64,000 nucleotides of DNA from Pseudofabraea citricarpa (GCA_029641185.1 JAPWGK010000031.1:62001-126000), one strand, 5' to 3'. Positions 1-12,255 are shown, numbered from the stretch's first letter. The notes: generated from the letters alone by a model not told the origin. Numbers and translations: made by a program.

Positions 1-1170
1 CTGAGAGCCAGAGAAAGAAAGACCGGAGGAGACACTCTCAGCTTGTGCAGTAGTTGTAGGTTCTGAAGCGGTAGTTGGTTCGGCTACAGAGCTCTCAGCA
101 GTACTACTGACTACTCCGCCTGGGCCAAATGTAATTGCACTTGGGATAGAAGAAGATGTCTCAGTTGCACTCTCAATGGCACTTTCACTGGTCGATTCAG
201 GTAACGAAGTCTCCGACGTTGGAGTTGCGCTTGTTGTTGGCAAAACGACAGGGGCACTGCTTGAGCCAGTTCCCAATACCGACGAAAGAACGGAAGAGAC
301 GACAGGAATCAAACCTGCGGAGGTAGTTTCGGCAGTTGACGTTTCTTCAGCACTGCTAGCGGAGACACTTGCTTGAGTCGTTGTTTGTTCGGCACTGGTC
401 GGCTGAACGCTCGAGGCTTCAGCACTCGATTGTTCGGCGCTCGCTGACTGGATGCTTGAAGCTTCAGCACTTGATTGTTCGGCGCTCGTTGCCTGGATGC
501 TTGAGGGTTCCGCACTCGATTGCTCGGTGCTCGTTGCCTGGACGCTTGATACTTCAGCACTTGATTGTTCGGCGCTCGTTGGTACAGTGCTTGACAATGC
601 TTCGGCGCTTGATGAATCGGCACTTGTTGGCTCAGCACTAGTCGAAATCGAAGACTCTGCAACTGTAGAAGTAATAGAATCCACCGAACTTGCTGATGAG
701 GACTCCGCAATGACATTGGTTGACGAGTCTGGAGCGGTCGTCTCGGTACTAGAAGGAATGGTAGAAACGCTCGTCCCATCCACGATCACGGTCTGAGGAA
801 CAATTACGGTGGTGACTGCCGCATCGGTGGAGGTTTCAGAGGCTACTGCTGAACTCGAGGCCGTCGACTGAATAGGAGTTACGCTGTCCGCTGCATTTCC
901 TGTTGTGCCCGCTGAAGTCAACCCAATAGCCTCGCTGGATGTCAAGCCATTCAAAAAGTCGGACAAGCTGTTCGCTCTCTTGGTGGATTCATGGCTCGAA
1001 GTCAATTCCGGTGTAGTCGAAGAAGTCAGAGGAGACTGAGTAGTGATCGCCGAAGAGTTGGTAAAACGCTTGATTTGCCTCGGGAAGTAGAACTTGGGTC
1101 GATCCGGGGCTGCGACAGAAAGCGACGACAGAACGGCCACAGAGGCCAAAATCAGTGAAGTAGTATGCAT
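1..1170 (-). CDS. Ser/Thr-rich secreted repeat protein, 5' part only (runs off the window)
   Basis: An uninterrupted minus-strand frame of 390 codons begins at ATG 1170-1168 and leaves the window still open, so the C-terminus is unknown. The first ~20 residues form a clear signal peptide (MHTTSLILASVAVLSSLSVA, then APDRP). Dibasic KR pairs near residues 30 and 55 could be Kex2 sites. The rest is almost only Ser, Thr, Ala, Glu, Val and Pro, as in O-mannosylated cell-wall or secreted fungal proteins. Five tandem 45-bp (15-residue) copies at 388-612 encode variants of SAEQSSAEASSIQAT. No catalytic domain is visible. Inference: a cell-surface mannoprotein or adhesin-like protein; whether it ends in a GPI signal cannot be seen here. 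No intron is needed in the visible part. Confidence 0.75.
   Translation of the reverse strand, partial: MHTTSLILASVAVLSSLSVAAPDRPKFYFPRQIKRFTNSSAITTQSPLTSSTTPELTSSHESTKRANSLSDFLNGLTSSEAIGLTSAGTTGNAADSVTPIQSTASSSAVASETSTDAAVTTVIVPQTVIVDGTSVSTIPSSTETTAPDSSTNVIAESSSASSVDSITSTVAESSISTSAEPTSADSSSAEALSSTVPTSAEQSSAEVSSVQATSTEQSSAEPSSIQATSAEQSSAEASSIQSASAEQSSAEASSVQPTSAEQTTTQASVSASSAEETSTAETTSAGLIPVVSSVLSSVLGTGSSSAPVVLPTTSATPTSETSLPESTSESAIESATETSSSIPSAITFGPGGVVSSTAESSVAEPTTASEPTTTAQAESVSSGLSFSGSQ
388..612 (-). repeat. Five in-frame 45-bp coding minisatellite copies
   Basis: Copies start at about 388, 433, 478, 523 and 568, exactly 45 bp apart, each carrying a TTCGGCGCT-like core on the plus strand. 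The period is a multiple of three, so copy-number change would lengthen or shorten the secreted protein by 15 residues without a frameshift. Confidence 0.85.
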
Positions 1171-4100
1171 CGTATAAATTGGCGAAATTGATCTGGAGGT
1201 AACTGGTAAAAGAGGTCGGGGGAAAAAAAGTTAAGTGTTAGATCTGCTCCCGGGTTAGCTACACTGTCGTTGGCAACAGCTGGGCCGCACTGACTGTCAG
1301 GATAAAAAATTATTTAACGAGTGTACTTGACAGAAATGTCAACGAGTGTGTCTGTAAATCAATCGTTAGTGATGCGGTCTTTCCCTTGTGGTGTTGTCTC
1401 CGTGTTCGCATCAACAAGGCCGCCTTCCCAAGCGACCGAAGGGTGCTCGCAACAGGATCGCGAGAGACGGGAAAAAAGTGATCGAGTCGAATGTCTGGAA
1501 ATTGTGCGCAGGCGGAGAGAGAGTTCAACTCACTTGATCTGATCAGAGATCAATCGATGATATTTCGCAAGGTCTAAAGGAGTGTCGTGACGATAAATCG
1601 TCTGGGAGAGTCGCGCGTTGAGTTTACAGCTTGGTCTCGTTCCTCCAACTCATGAGCAAGCCACCATTATCCAGAAGCCTCCGGAGGCTCGCGTGCCGTA
1701 TATTATAAGTTCGTATGTGTTTCTGGCGTGCAAGCAAGCAGCACGTCGTCTTCGAGGGATGGGGCGGTGGAGGAGGAGGAGAGGAGGGAGGGCGGCGGTA
1801 GAGTTGGTGGTGGTGGTGGTGGTGACGAGAGGTGAAGAGGAGGAGGAGCAGGAAGTAACGACGACACAACAGTGGAGATGAAATGAGGTGAGGCCGCTGG
1901 GTGCTAGGTGCTAGGGAAAAAGTGGCCCGGGAAGAATCACCACTGGCTGGGGGACCAAGGCGCCGAATGAACGCTGGACGAGCACACTGGCGGATGCGGA
2001 TGAAGGGCCTGAGGGTTGGATTGGGGTGTGAAGGGGGGGGGAAGAAGGGGGTGCAGGCTGGCAGGCTGGCAGGCTAGCAGGTATTTTTCGCAGGTCGCAG
2101 TTCGCAGGTTGCAGGTTGCAGGTACCGTTGGTAGCAAGCACAAGCACAAGCACAAGCACAAGCAGCAGAGCAGGCGGTACAGCAGGACAGCAGGACAGCA
2201 GTGCCGTAGCAGGTGCTAGAACGAATAATAGTGCCAGGTACTTTTGCTTGATTGCCTTGCTCGGGCGCAGGCACGAAGGGTTGTGGTTGTAGTATCTGTA
2301 TTCTGCCTGCCACACGGGACAAAGCAGATTGCCACCGTCCTGTCGTGGATAAAGGGGGGCCCACGTCGCCTGTTCCCCCAATGCCCCAAGCGACCCTTGT
2401 TTCCTCCCCCCTCCTACGACCCTTGCTGCAATCCACGGATCCAGCTGTTTTGGATTCCGCCATTGATGAGCCTTCAAATCTTAAATCCACTCTCGCTTCA
2501 ACAACGGCGGCGGCGGGTGAGCTACGCTACGCTACGCTACTACAGTAGTGACTACTAAGTCTACCGCACAGCAGGTACAGTAAGTACAGTTACTAACTAC
2601 AACACAGACTTTGAGCCAAAGCATACGAGGTCAATAGTACAGAACTAGCCCATACCATACCGTACGAACATACATGTACCGTCTGAATGCCTTCAACACA
2701 ATCCCCTCCCCTGTCCTGTCGTGCTCTCCCAGCTGCGGATGCTCAATCAGGCTCAATCCGGTGAGCGCAGTGCAGTCAGTGGTGGGTTGCATTGGTTATG
2801 CACGCACTGCCGCCCCAAGCATATCGTGTTGTTGACCTTTGCTCAACTACCTATTCGGGACGGCACTACTCGCAAGTTGCAAGCTGCAACTAAGCAACTA
2901 AGCAACTCGGCCATCTGACCTAACCATGAACTTCACAACTTCACAGATTGCTTTGTTGCTTTGTTGTGGCACGGTCGTTGTGGTACTTATTGGTCCTTGC
3001 ACTAGCCTTCGAAAGGGTTGCCGATCCACGGATAAGGATGCTATATTTACTCCCTCGTCCATTTTGGGCCACACGGCGCCTTCTTTGAGATGTCCACGAG
3101 GCTTGAGCCCTCAGAACTCGCTCGACAGAGTCACAGACAAAGACGTGCGGCGTTGTTGTTGATGTGGAGGATGATGTTCCTGAGATGAAGGAACAATAGC
3201 CTCGTGCGCGCAAAGGCTCGCTGCTCGCTATTCTCGCTGGCTCTACGTAAAGAGCACTCGATGCGTACAGTACCTGAATCCCGACAGCAAGCCCGATCGG
3301 CTCAGCCCAGACCGGTCCAACTGACTCCAACATCGCAGGCCGACGATCTCTCGACTCTCATCATCTTGTCCCTGCGACGTACTCGCTTCTCGCCTCGCCC
3401 AGCTCGTCGTGGACTCGTGGCAGGTGGCAGGCTGAGGACCGCACACCGGCTACGTTACCATCATCCCAAGCGCATATTATTCATTTCCTCGCTATGCCTC
3501 CAAGGCTCATCCTGGGCGTGATGGCCTCCAATACCCCTCGGCATCTTCATCTTACTCAACATCCATCTGCTGCTAAAGTAGCCTTGAAGACGAACACCCC
3601 CGTACGACCTTTGAGCGAAAAAGAAGAAGAGAAACCCCAAGTGCCGAGGAGGCTGCGGGTGCTTGTGGGGTGCTCGTGTGATTCTTCGATGCAGCGAGCC
3701 ATGCTTTCGATAACACAAATCCTGTAACTCATTCCTCGAGCCCCTTCAGACTTCAGCCCCTCTGCAGTTTGTCTGTCTGCTGCTGCTGCTGCTGCACCGT
3801 CCCATGTGGTTCGTGCCGTCATGGACTCATGGCCCTTCAACGTCGACGCCGTCCAGTTTCATCTTGGTCCAACCCGCATTCTCGAAGTCGTGAAGTTAGT
3901 TTCACGCTGAGTGGAATCGGGCCCGGAATGCGAGAGCTCCCAAGATGTTTCAACATGAAGAATGGGACGACGTGGCTGCACAGAACCTTGAGATTTGTTT
4001 CTTAACGCCTGCTCATATGAACCTCTGCAATGCTTGTTTTCGACCACCTTTTCAGAAAAGTCCGGGGATGTTTGCATGATCTGTGTTCATTTTCCGGAGA

Positions 4101-5544
4101 TTCCATCCTCGAAGCCTGTCATCAATAGTGTGACCCGGGAGCTCATCTCGTTATGATGATGCCCCATGCACGCCAGCAACAGCAAACATCGAGACATGGT
4201 CTTTCAGCAAGCGCAGCAATATCTCCCCCGTATCTCTGTCTGCCCTGATACTGTTGCATGTCGCGGTTGTATGAGGCCGGTCTCGACTCTGCAGGAGGCA
4301 ATCCGCAGCGTAGTCATGTGATCAATGGCCGTAGGCACAAACTCGGTGATATCATTTGGTTAGTAACCGCTGGGATTTACCTAGTTGCGTAGCTAGGCTT
4401 TTGTCAGTTGTTTAGGTTGATGTAAGGACTCGATTTGTTCGCGATGCCACAAGGTAGCAAGGAGGCCAATCGGCTTGATGTAGTACGAGTACCTTAACAG
4501 CATTTCTGGGTAGACCCATCGATGCCCCTAGTTAACTGCCATCACATATCTGAACAGGGCAGGTGAATTCAGTAGACAGACAGTCGTGTAGATCAGCCTG
4601 CTGGCCCAACCTTTTCTTTTGTTTCGTACTGTACTGTAGTCTGTAGTATTCAAGTCCTCAAACGAAAAAGAAACGAGGGCTTCCTAGATATCTCGGCATA
4701 CTAGGATTTCAGGTTTGCTCGCCAATATTGGGAGTTTAGTGCAAGCAGCACATGGTAAGGCTACAAAGTTCATACAACACTTCGTAGAGACATCTATAAT
4801 TCCCACAGTAGATGGCTACTTGTATTGTTACTAGAAGATGAACTACATTGCGGGATCTGACATCCACTCAAGAAAGTACAAGTCGATTTTACTTGCCTAT
4901 TAGTAGATAGAAACAGCTGAAGATGCTTACAATAAGAGTACGAGCCTGATACGAACAAACACGGAGGACTTGAGCACAGCCGTAACCGTAACCATCTCGT
5001 CGCTTGGCTGGATTACAAAACCGTTTTCCCCTGAGGCAAAGAAGGGAAAGGAGGGGAAGAGCGATCCAAACAACTTAACCAAGGTACAATCGCTGATTGA
5101 TCCGGATGATGTGCGTGCTACGATCACAGCACGTAATACTTGACAACCACCAACGCTGGGCCGGATTCACTGCATCCTTGGCACTGACTGCCGTACCCGT
5201 ACCACAACAGCATAGCATCATGCTCACTCTGCAGTGCGGCACCAGATGGCAACTGTCGTTGGACACGTATAAGCTGCTGCTGTCCCAGGACTGCAGGTCG
5301 TGAAGATGCCCAAGTGAGCTGCAAACCGATGCTTTCTGATCATGTTGTTTCCGCGGCAGAGGCGACTGACGACGTCGTTAGGGTCCTCTCGCCCTGAAGC
5401 CAAAAGCTGAGGGCCCTCTCATTCGCTGAACCCCTCTACCAGTGGGGCTCGACCCCGCCTGAAGCCTTCTAACAGCTTCTCCCGCATACTTGGAGCTCTT
5501 TCCTTCCTCTCAACCCCCCCGTTTCGTCCATTTTCACAAACCAC
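1171..5544. other. Gene-free 4.4 kb between the secreted protein and FKBP
   Basis: No frame here shows conserved domains or exon-like structure; the longest open frames (for example minus 2477-1911) are low-complexity. The stretch is rich in short direct repeats: GGT/GGA runs near 1770-1850, three GGCAGGCT copies at 2053-2080, CACAAG units at 2134-2168 and GCTAC units at 2520-2540. The first kilobase must hold the promoter of the secreted-protein gene and the last few hundred bases that of FKBP. A non-coding RNA cannot be excluded. Confidence 0.5.
2053..2168. repeat. Cluster of short tandem repeats (GGCAGGCT, GCAGGTT, CACAAG)
   Basis: Direct reading shows three GGCAGGCT units, then GCAGGTT units, then four to five CACAAG units within about 115 bp. 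This is simple-sequence DNA with no open frame of interest. Confidence 0.8.
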
Positions 5545-6288
5545 ATGTTTCTTCTATCGCGACTCAGCAACACAACCAGAATAACCGCAGCACGTCAATT
5601 CTCCAGTACAGCCGCAATCATGGGTGTTACCAAGACAGTTCTTCAAGAGGGTTCCGGTGCCATTCCCAAGGTCGGCGACAAAGTCACCATCGAGTACACC
5701 GGCTTTTTGAAGGACACCTCCAAGCCAGACAACAAGGGTAACCAGTAAGTACCTACATACATCGGATGCGCAGCTCCACATTCTAACTCGCATCTTTGCA
5801 GATTCGACTCTTCCGTCGGACGCGGAGCATTCGTCACAGCTATTGGTGTCGGTCAGGTCATCAAGGGTAGCTAAACCCCCTACTAGGCTCATACAAAGGG
5901 TAGCTCCATTGACACGGCTTAGGATGGGATGAGGGCGTTACCACCATGAAGGTTGGCGAGAAGGCAACTTTGGATATTACCAGGTAAGCATACAAAAGCC
6001 TCAACTGGCAAAAACTTGTGCTAATACCTCTCTAGTGATTTCGCATATGGTGACCGGTAAGCAATCATGATCTTCAGCACCTGACCCTTCAAGTCATCAC
6101 AGGTCCCCCATACGTTGTTAAGCTATTTTTGGTCCACATATACTAATACTGGTTTTTTTGTACAGTGGTTTCCCAGGTCACATCCCACCCCGCGCCGATC
6201 TTCTCTTGTAGGTGTTACCTGTATCCTTACCCCTTCATTTGATCGCTAACAACCATCTAGTGACGTTGAGCTCCAGAAGATCAACTAG
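5545..6288 (+). CDS. FPR1: FKBP12-type peptidyl-prolyl isomerase, six exons, two possible start codons
   Basis: Exons 5545-5744, 5802-5866, 5923-5983, 6036-6056, 6166-6207 and 6261-6288 join in phase to 138 aa. The FKBP fold is complete: VTIEYTGFL, FDSS, GQVIKGWDEGV, the AYGDRGFPGHIPP loop and the final FDVELQKIN; these carry the usual aromatic pocket (Tyr, Phe-Asp, Val-Ile, Trp, Tyr) that binds proline substrates, FK506 and rapamycin. The first 25 residues (MFLLSRLSNTTRITAARQFS) are basic and hydroxylated with no acids, like a mitochondrial presequence; a second ATG at 5620 opens the classical 113-aa cytosolic FKBP12. Exon 4 is only 21 nt. The fold assignment is near certain; use of both starts is inference. 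Confidence 0.95.
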
Positions 6289-7110
6289 AGTGGATATGAA
6301 TCGTTGCTTTGTTTTTCCACGGCCTGCTACGGTAGCTGCATACTGGATTAGATAGCAGCCTGATCAATACAAAAATTTGCTCCTTTTGGGGACATATCTA
6401 CATACGCCTTTTGATTCAACTGCAGTGACCGGGATTAGTGATTTTATAGTTTTAATAATACATGCTATACTTACCATAGAATGTGCAACATTGTCCTGCA
6501 GCTCTAGGCCAAGACCTGCACCCAAATACCGCTTCTCGGCCTTGTCAGAGAATACTGAAGGCGAAAATATATTCATTATTAATCAAGGGCGTCGGTGCCT
6601 AATAAGTGGTCTTACAGATTCATGTTGTTATCAAGACAAATCAAATAAATCCACATATCAGTTCTGTCGGTGGCTAGTCTTGCGGCCAAAGAAGTAGATT
6701 TCAAAGCTGCAGTCAGTAAGCGGGCGGATGAACCCTGGCTCGTGGCTCGTGGCTCCTGGCACCTTGCCTGAGGTCATCGGCTTGCCGCTGGAAACATCCA
6801 CTCCCTCATGCAACAGATCCAAACTTGTCTTCAACGCTCAAACACTCCCTCAACCTCACTCCTTTCAGTTAGACAACTATTCGAGTGTTCGAAAGTTAGA
6901 AGTGAATACCTATCTCTCCTCTGACCTGCCACGACCTGCCACGACCAGCCTTTTCGGAATCCGTTTGCTTTAGTGGGGTCATCAACAGCTTTGTCGACCT
7001 CCACTCCAAACATCGTCAAGATTCCATCTCAAGTGATTTCGAGCGAACCTGGCAAGCTGGGGAAGCGCAAGCTGTCTGACGCAGAATCTGCTAGACCAGA
7101 GAAAAGGATC
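6289..7110 (+). other. FKBP 3' flank and UBA1 upstream region
   Basis: It contains the 3' UTR of FKBP and the promoter/5' end of UBA1. From 6925 to 7110 the frame continuous with the UBA1 start region is open but has no ATG; its last part (6989-7110) encodes a basic KRKLSDAES...PEKR stretch resembling a nuclear signal. An upstream ATG at 6808 joined by an intron (for example 6902-6988) would include it. This could not be settled from sequence alone. Confidence 0.45.
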
Positions 7111-10100
7111 ATGACAGTATGTTACCCTCTCCTGCGCGAGGCAAGAGAGTTGGCTCTCACAGCTCCCCAAACTGAAGTCTTCCCTTCCAACCTGTGTTGT
7201 GGCTATAATAGACCTCACAGCTTTAACACCTTGCTAATAAATTCTTCTCCAGGATATTAAAGACGTCGATATGGAGACTCGCCTCCAGGTGGACGAGTCG
7301 GTGGTTGGCAACAATGACATCGATGAATCACTATACAGCAGACAGCTTTACGTGCTTGGACATGAGGCTATGAAGCGCATGGGTGCATCTAATGTTCTTA
7401 TTGTTGGTCTCAAAGGTCTTGGTGTCGAGATAGCAAAGAACATCGCCCTCGCCGGTGTCAAGAGCCTTGCACTATACGACCCCGCCCCCGCCGCCATAGC
7501 AGACCTTTCCTCACAATTCTTCCTTCATGCAGATGATGTTGGAAAACCTAGGGCTGAAGTTACTGCTCCACGCGTAGCTGAGTTGAATGCATACACACCA
7601 GTTTCTGTGCACGACTCGACTAGGTAAGACAGGTTATTCTTGTGATTTGTAGTAGGCTAATATAACTCCATAGTTTGACTTCCAACCTCTCCCAGTTTGA
7701 TAAATACCAGGTGGTTGTTCTCACCAACACACCCTCGAAGGACCAATCCATAATCGGCGATTATCTGCACTCAAAGGGGATATATGTTGTAGTGGCAGAT
7801 ACCTTTGGTCTATTTGGATCAATTTTCTGTGACTTTGGTGAGAAGTTCACCATCCTCGACTCTACAGGAGAAACCCCTGTCAGTGGAATTGTCGCAGGAA
7901 TCGATGAGGAGGGTCTAGTGTCTGCACTTGATGAGGTTCGACACGGTCTTGAGGATGGAGATTTTGTTACCTTCACAGAATTAGTAGGGATGGAGAAGCT
8001 CAACAGTGCAGAGCCACGCAAGGTCACCGTGAAAGGCCCTTATACATTTTCTATTGGGGATGTGTCCGGACTTGGCCAGTACAAGAGCGGCGGTATGTAT
8101 ACCCAAGTCAAGATGCCAAAGTTCGTCGACTTTAAGGATATCACTGCTGCTCGTAAGGAACCTGAATTTCTCATTTCCGACTACGCAAAGTTCGATCGTC
8201 CTCAGCAGCTGCACATCGGTTTTCAAGCACTCCACGCATTCTATGAGTCACAAGGTCGTCTTCCAAGGCCCCAGAACCAGGAAGATGCCGCAATTATTAT
8301 TGGTTCTGCTAAGGTTTTTGCTGAACAAGAGAAGTCAGAGACTGAGTTGGACGAGAAGCTGTTGGCTGAGCTTAGTTACCAGGCAACTGGAGACTTGAGT
8401 CCCATGGCAGCTTTCTTTGGTGGACTTGCTGCTCAGGAGGTGCTTAAGGCTGTCTCCGGAAAGTTCCATCCGATTGTGCAATGGCTCTACTTTGATTCCT
8501 TGGAGTCGCTTCCTACAAACTCGCCAAGATCCGAAGAGCTTTGCAAGCCTCTTAACTCAAGATACGATGGTCAGATTGCAGTGTTTGGCCGAGAATTCCA
8601 AGAGAAGCTTGCAAATATTAACGAATTTTTGGTTGGCGCAGGTGCCATTGGTTGTGAAATGTTAAAGAACTGGGCAATGATTGGTCTTGCAACCGGCCCC
8701 AAAGGTAAAATCAGTGTTGCGGATTTGGATTCGATTGAAAAGAGCAACCTGAATCGCCAATTTCTCTTCAGACCCAAAGATGTTGGCAACATGAAGAGTG
8801 ATACCGCTGCTGCTGCCGTTACCGCTATGAACCCTGAATTAGCTGGTCACATCTTCACATTCCGCGATAGAGTCGGACAAGATACAGAACACGTATATGA
8901 TGAGAAATTTTGGGGCCAGTTCGATGGCGTCACGAATGCCTTGGATAACGTCGATGCCCGTACATATGTTGATCGTCGGTGTGTCTTTTTCCGAAAGCCA
9001 CTACTTGAGAGTGGTACACTCGGTACCAAAGGAAACACTCAAGTGATCTTACCTCATTTGACTGAGTCCTACTCTAGTTCGCAAGATCCACCAGAGCAGT
9101 CTTTCCCAATGTGCACTTTGCGCAGTTTCCCAAACAAAATCGAACACACCATTGCTTGGGGTCGGGAGCTTTTTGAATCATATTTCGTCAAGCCTGCTCA
9201 AACTGTCAACCTTTACCTTACACAACCCAACTATATTGAATCTACACTTAAGCAGGGCGGAAATGAAAAGGCAACTCTCGAAACAATCCGAGATTTCTTG
9301 GTTGCTGACAAGCCCTTAAGTTTTGAAGATTGTATAATTTGGGCTCGAATTCAGTTTGAGAAGCAGTACAACAATGCGATTCAGCAGTTGTTGTATAACT
9401 TCCCTAAGGATTCAGTATCTTCAAGTGGCACCCCCTTCTGGTCCGGTCCAAAGCGTGCTCCTGATGCCTTGAAGTTTGATCCCAAGAACAAGTATCACAT
9501 GGGCTTCGTGGTCGCTGGAGCCAACTTGCATGCCTTCAACTATGGCATCAACTCAAAGGGTGTTGACTCCAGTACTTATCAAAAGGTTTTGGATAACATG
9601 CTTATTCCTGATTTCTCCCCAAGTTCGTCTGTAAAGATTCAAGCCGATGATAGTGAGCCAGTAAGTCGAATTGAACATTTTTACGTGGAATTAGCATACT
9701 AACTTTAAAAGGATCCAAACGCACAAAGCTCTAGCTTTGATGACACCACCGAGATTCAAGATATCACAAATTCTTTGCCAGCGCCGGAAAAGCTAGCAGG
9801 ATTCAAGCTTCAACCCGTTGACTTCGAGAAGGATGATGATACCAACCACCACATCGATTTCATCACAGCAGCCAGCAATCTTCGTGCTGAAAACTACAAG
9901 ATTGAGCTCGCAGATAGACACAAGACCAAGTTCATTGCTGGCAAGATTATTCCTGCCATTGCCACCACTACAGCATTGGTTACAGGACTTGTCATCTTCG
10001 AGTTCTACAAGGTTGTCGATGGTAAGACCGACATTGAGCAATACAAGAATGGATTTGTCAATCTCGCCTTACCATTCTTTGGCTTCAGTGAACCTATTGC

Positions 10101-10446
10101 AAGCCCCAAGGCAACTTACAAGAGCAAAGACGGAGATGTGGCCATCGACAAGCTGTGGGATCGATTCGAAGTTGAGGATATCACTTTACAAGAACTCATC
10201 GACCACTTTGGAGCCAAGGGGCTTGACATCACGATGCTTAGCTCTGGTGTCAGTCTTTTGTACGCCAGCTTCTTCCAGAAGGCAAAGTTAGCAGAGAAGT
10301 ATCCGATGAAGCTCAGCCAGCTCGTGGAGACAGTTTCCAAGAAGCCAATTCCATCTCACCAAAAGAATGTTATCTTCGAGATATGTGTGGAAGATCAGAC
10401 CGGAGAGGATGTCGAAGTACCCTACATCATGATGAAAATGAAGTAA
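7111..10446 (+). CDS. UBA1: Ubiquitin-activating enzyme E1
   Basis: Exons 7111-7116, 7253-7623, 7674-9660 and 9712-10446 give a 1032-aa E1. It adenylates the ubiquitin C-terminus with ATP, loads it on a cysteine and passes it to E2 enzymes, in cytosol and nucleus. Visible: the inactive N-terminal adenylation half ([30 protein letters not shown]), the active half with nucleotide motif [17 protein letters not shown] and [21 protein letters not shown], catalytic cysteine in FPMCTL (about Cys606), SGPKRAP, and the C-terminal ubiquitin-fold domain ending [14 protein letters not shown]. Length matches the family. The start is uncertain: ATG 7111 is the only ATG in the first coding exon, but a basic, coding-like segment just upstream suggests a longer N-terminus. 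Confidence 0.96.
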
Positions 10447-10926
10447 ATGGAAGCTGAGGTATTCTTTGATAAGAATGTGACGATGATGAAGGGTGTTTTT
10501 ATGGGATATGGCATTTTCTTTTCCGCGGCCAAGACTTAAGCTAAGATCAGTAGACAAAAAGAACGTCTTTACAGTTTGCGCAGAAGGTTTTCGGTTTGTT
10601 ATTCGTGGATTTATGTGTAACCAGGCATTCAGGGTAGCACCAAATTCAAGTTCTGCGTATTGAAATGAATTGCTTTTGCATATGAAGTTTGTTGGCTTCT
10701 CGCGCGAGAGGTGTCTAGTGGAAATGTGGTGTGGAAATACTCCCACGCATGGTTACTAAGGCTTATGCATGATTAGAAGCCGCCTTGCATAATTAGTCGC
10801 ATAATTTAGACTCACGATCCTCCGTCATCACTTAGCAAGCGGCCCGGCCGCATATCAAATCAACCCCACCTCGATGATAAAAACAACAATATTTCCACCA
10901 CCCCATTATCTCTCGTCCACCTCTTC
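10447..10926 (+). other. UBA1 3' flank and GST promoter
   Basis: No gene is seen. It must hold the UBA1 terminator and the promoter of the downstream GST gene; the last 70 bases are pyrimidine-rich, as is usual just upstream of fungal start codons. Confidence 0.5.
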
Positions 10927-12255
10927 ATGCTTTCTCGAGCTTCACAATTAAGTGCACAGTTTAAGAACTCACAAAATCATACAATTCGCTTTTTCTCCAG
11001 CTCCAAAGTCTCCAAAATGGTTTGCCGGCTTTACTGCCCCCACGCTACTCCTAGCTAATCAACAACAATAGGCCGAAGACAAGATTACCAACTGGGTTGT
11101 TCCGACAGACAAGACTGGAGAGTTTAAGAGAGGCCAATCTCAATTCCGCAACTTCATCTCAAAAGAAAAGGGTGCCGAGTTCCCTGCCGAGAAGGATCGT
11201 TATCATTTATACGTAAGTCACTGGTCCGAGAGTTTAACATCCTAGGCTTAATAGCATCAGGTCTCTTATGCCTGCCCATGGGCTCATCGAGCATTGATTG
11301 TGCGCAACTTGAAGGGCCTTCAATCTATTATTCCCTTTACATCTGTCCACTGGCATATGCAAGATAAGGGCTGGCATTTTGCTACCAAGGAAGAAGCAGC
11401 AGAGAATGCGCCGGGTGAGAACGTTGGCCCAGACCCAGTAGAGGGCCATGAGAATGTCACGCATCTCAGAGACATATACTTCGCCGTGGATCCTGAATAC
11501 AAGGGACGGTTTACTGTACCAACACTATACGACAAGAAGCAAAAGAGGATTGTGAGCAACGAGAGCAGCGAGATTATTCGCATGTTTTATACTGAGGTTA
11601 GTAAAGATATGTAAGACCTGGCACGGCGCCGGCTGACACGAGGGGATAGTTTGATGATTTAATCGAAGAGAAATACAAGAACATTGTTCTCTTCCCTGAG
11701 AACCTTCAGAAGGAAATCGAGGCAACCAACGCCTGGACATACGACGACATTAACAACGGTGTTTACAAGTCCGGCTTTGCGACGACACAGGAAGCGTATG
11801 AAAAGAACGTCACCACCTTATTCAAGGCTTTGGACAAGGTCGAGGAACACCTGTCGACGGCGGAAGGTCCTTTCTACTTTGGTAAGAATATCACCGAGGC
11901 CGATGTTAGACTCTACACGACGATTATCAGATTTGATGTTGTCTATGTCCAACATTTCAAGACCAATCTCAGGACCATCCGAGACGGCTACCCATACATG
12001 CACAAGTGGTTGAGGAACCTGTACTGGAAGGTGCCGGCATTTGGGGAGACGACAGAATTCACTCACATCAAGAAGCACTACACCAAGTCTCACACACAGG
12101 TATGTTTGCGATGTTACGAGCGAGTAACAGATACTAATCAGGATTAGATCAACCCCTTCTCGATCGCACCCGTCGGTCCAGAGCCGCCGATCCTTGGGCT
12201 GGATGAAGAGACGCCCGCCGTGAAGTATGCATTGGCACAGGCCAGCAAGAAATAG
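10927..12255 (+). CDS. ECM4: Glutathionyl-hydroquinone reductase / omega-like GST (Ecm4/Gto family)
   Basis: Exons 10927-11019, 11072-11212, 11261-11596, 11650-12099 and 12148-12255 give 375 aa. The thioredoxin-like half carries the catalytic Cys-Pro motif [10 protein letters not shown] (about Cys83), the signature of GSH-dependent reductases that deglutathionylate hydroquinones; VPTLYDKK and [11 protein letters not shown] form the glutathione site, followed by the all-helical domain with [16 protein letters not shown]. The first 30 residues ([18 protein letters not shown], no acids) look mitochondrial. A second ATG, the last codon of exon 1 (11017-11019), directly abuts intron 1 and would give the shorter cytosolic form MAEDKITNW. 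Family assignment is firm; the gene symbol is by similarity. Confidence 0.93.

Noticed and set aside
1911..2477. 188-codon minus-strand frame in the 4.4-kb gap
   Set aside because: Low-complexity, over simple repeats, with no homologous features.
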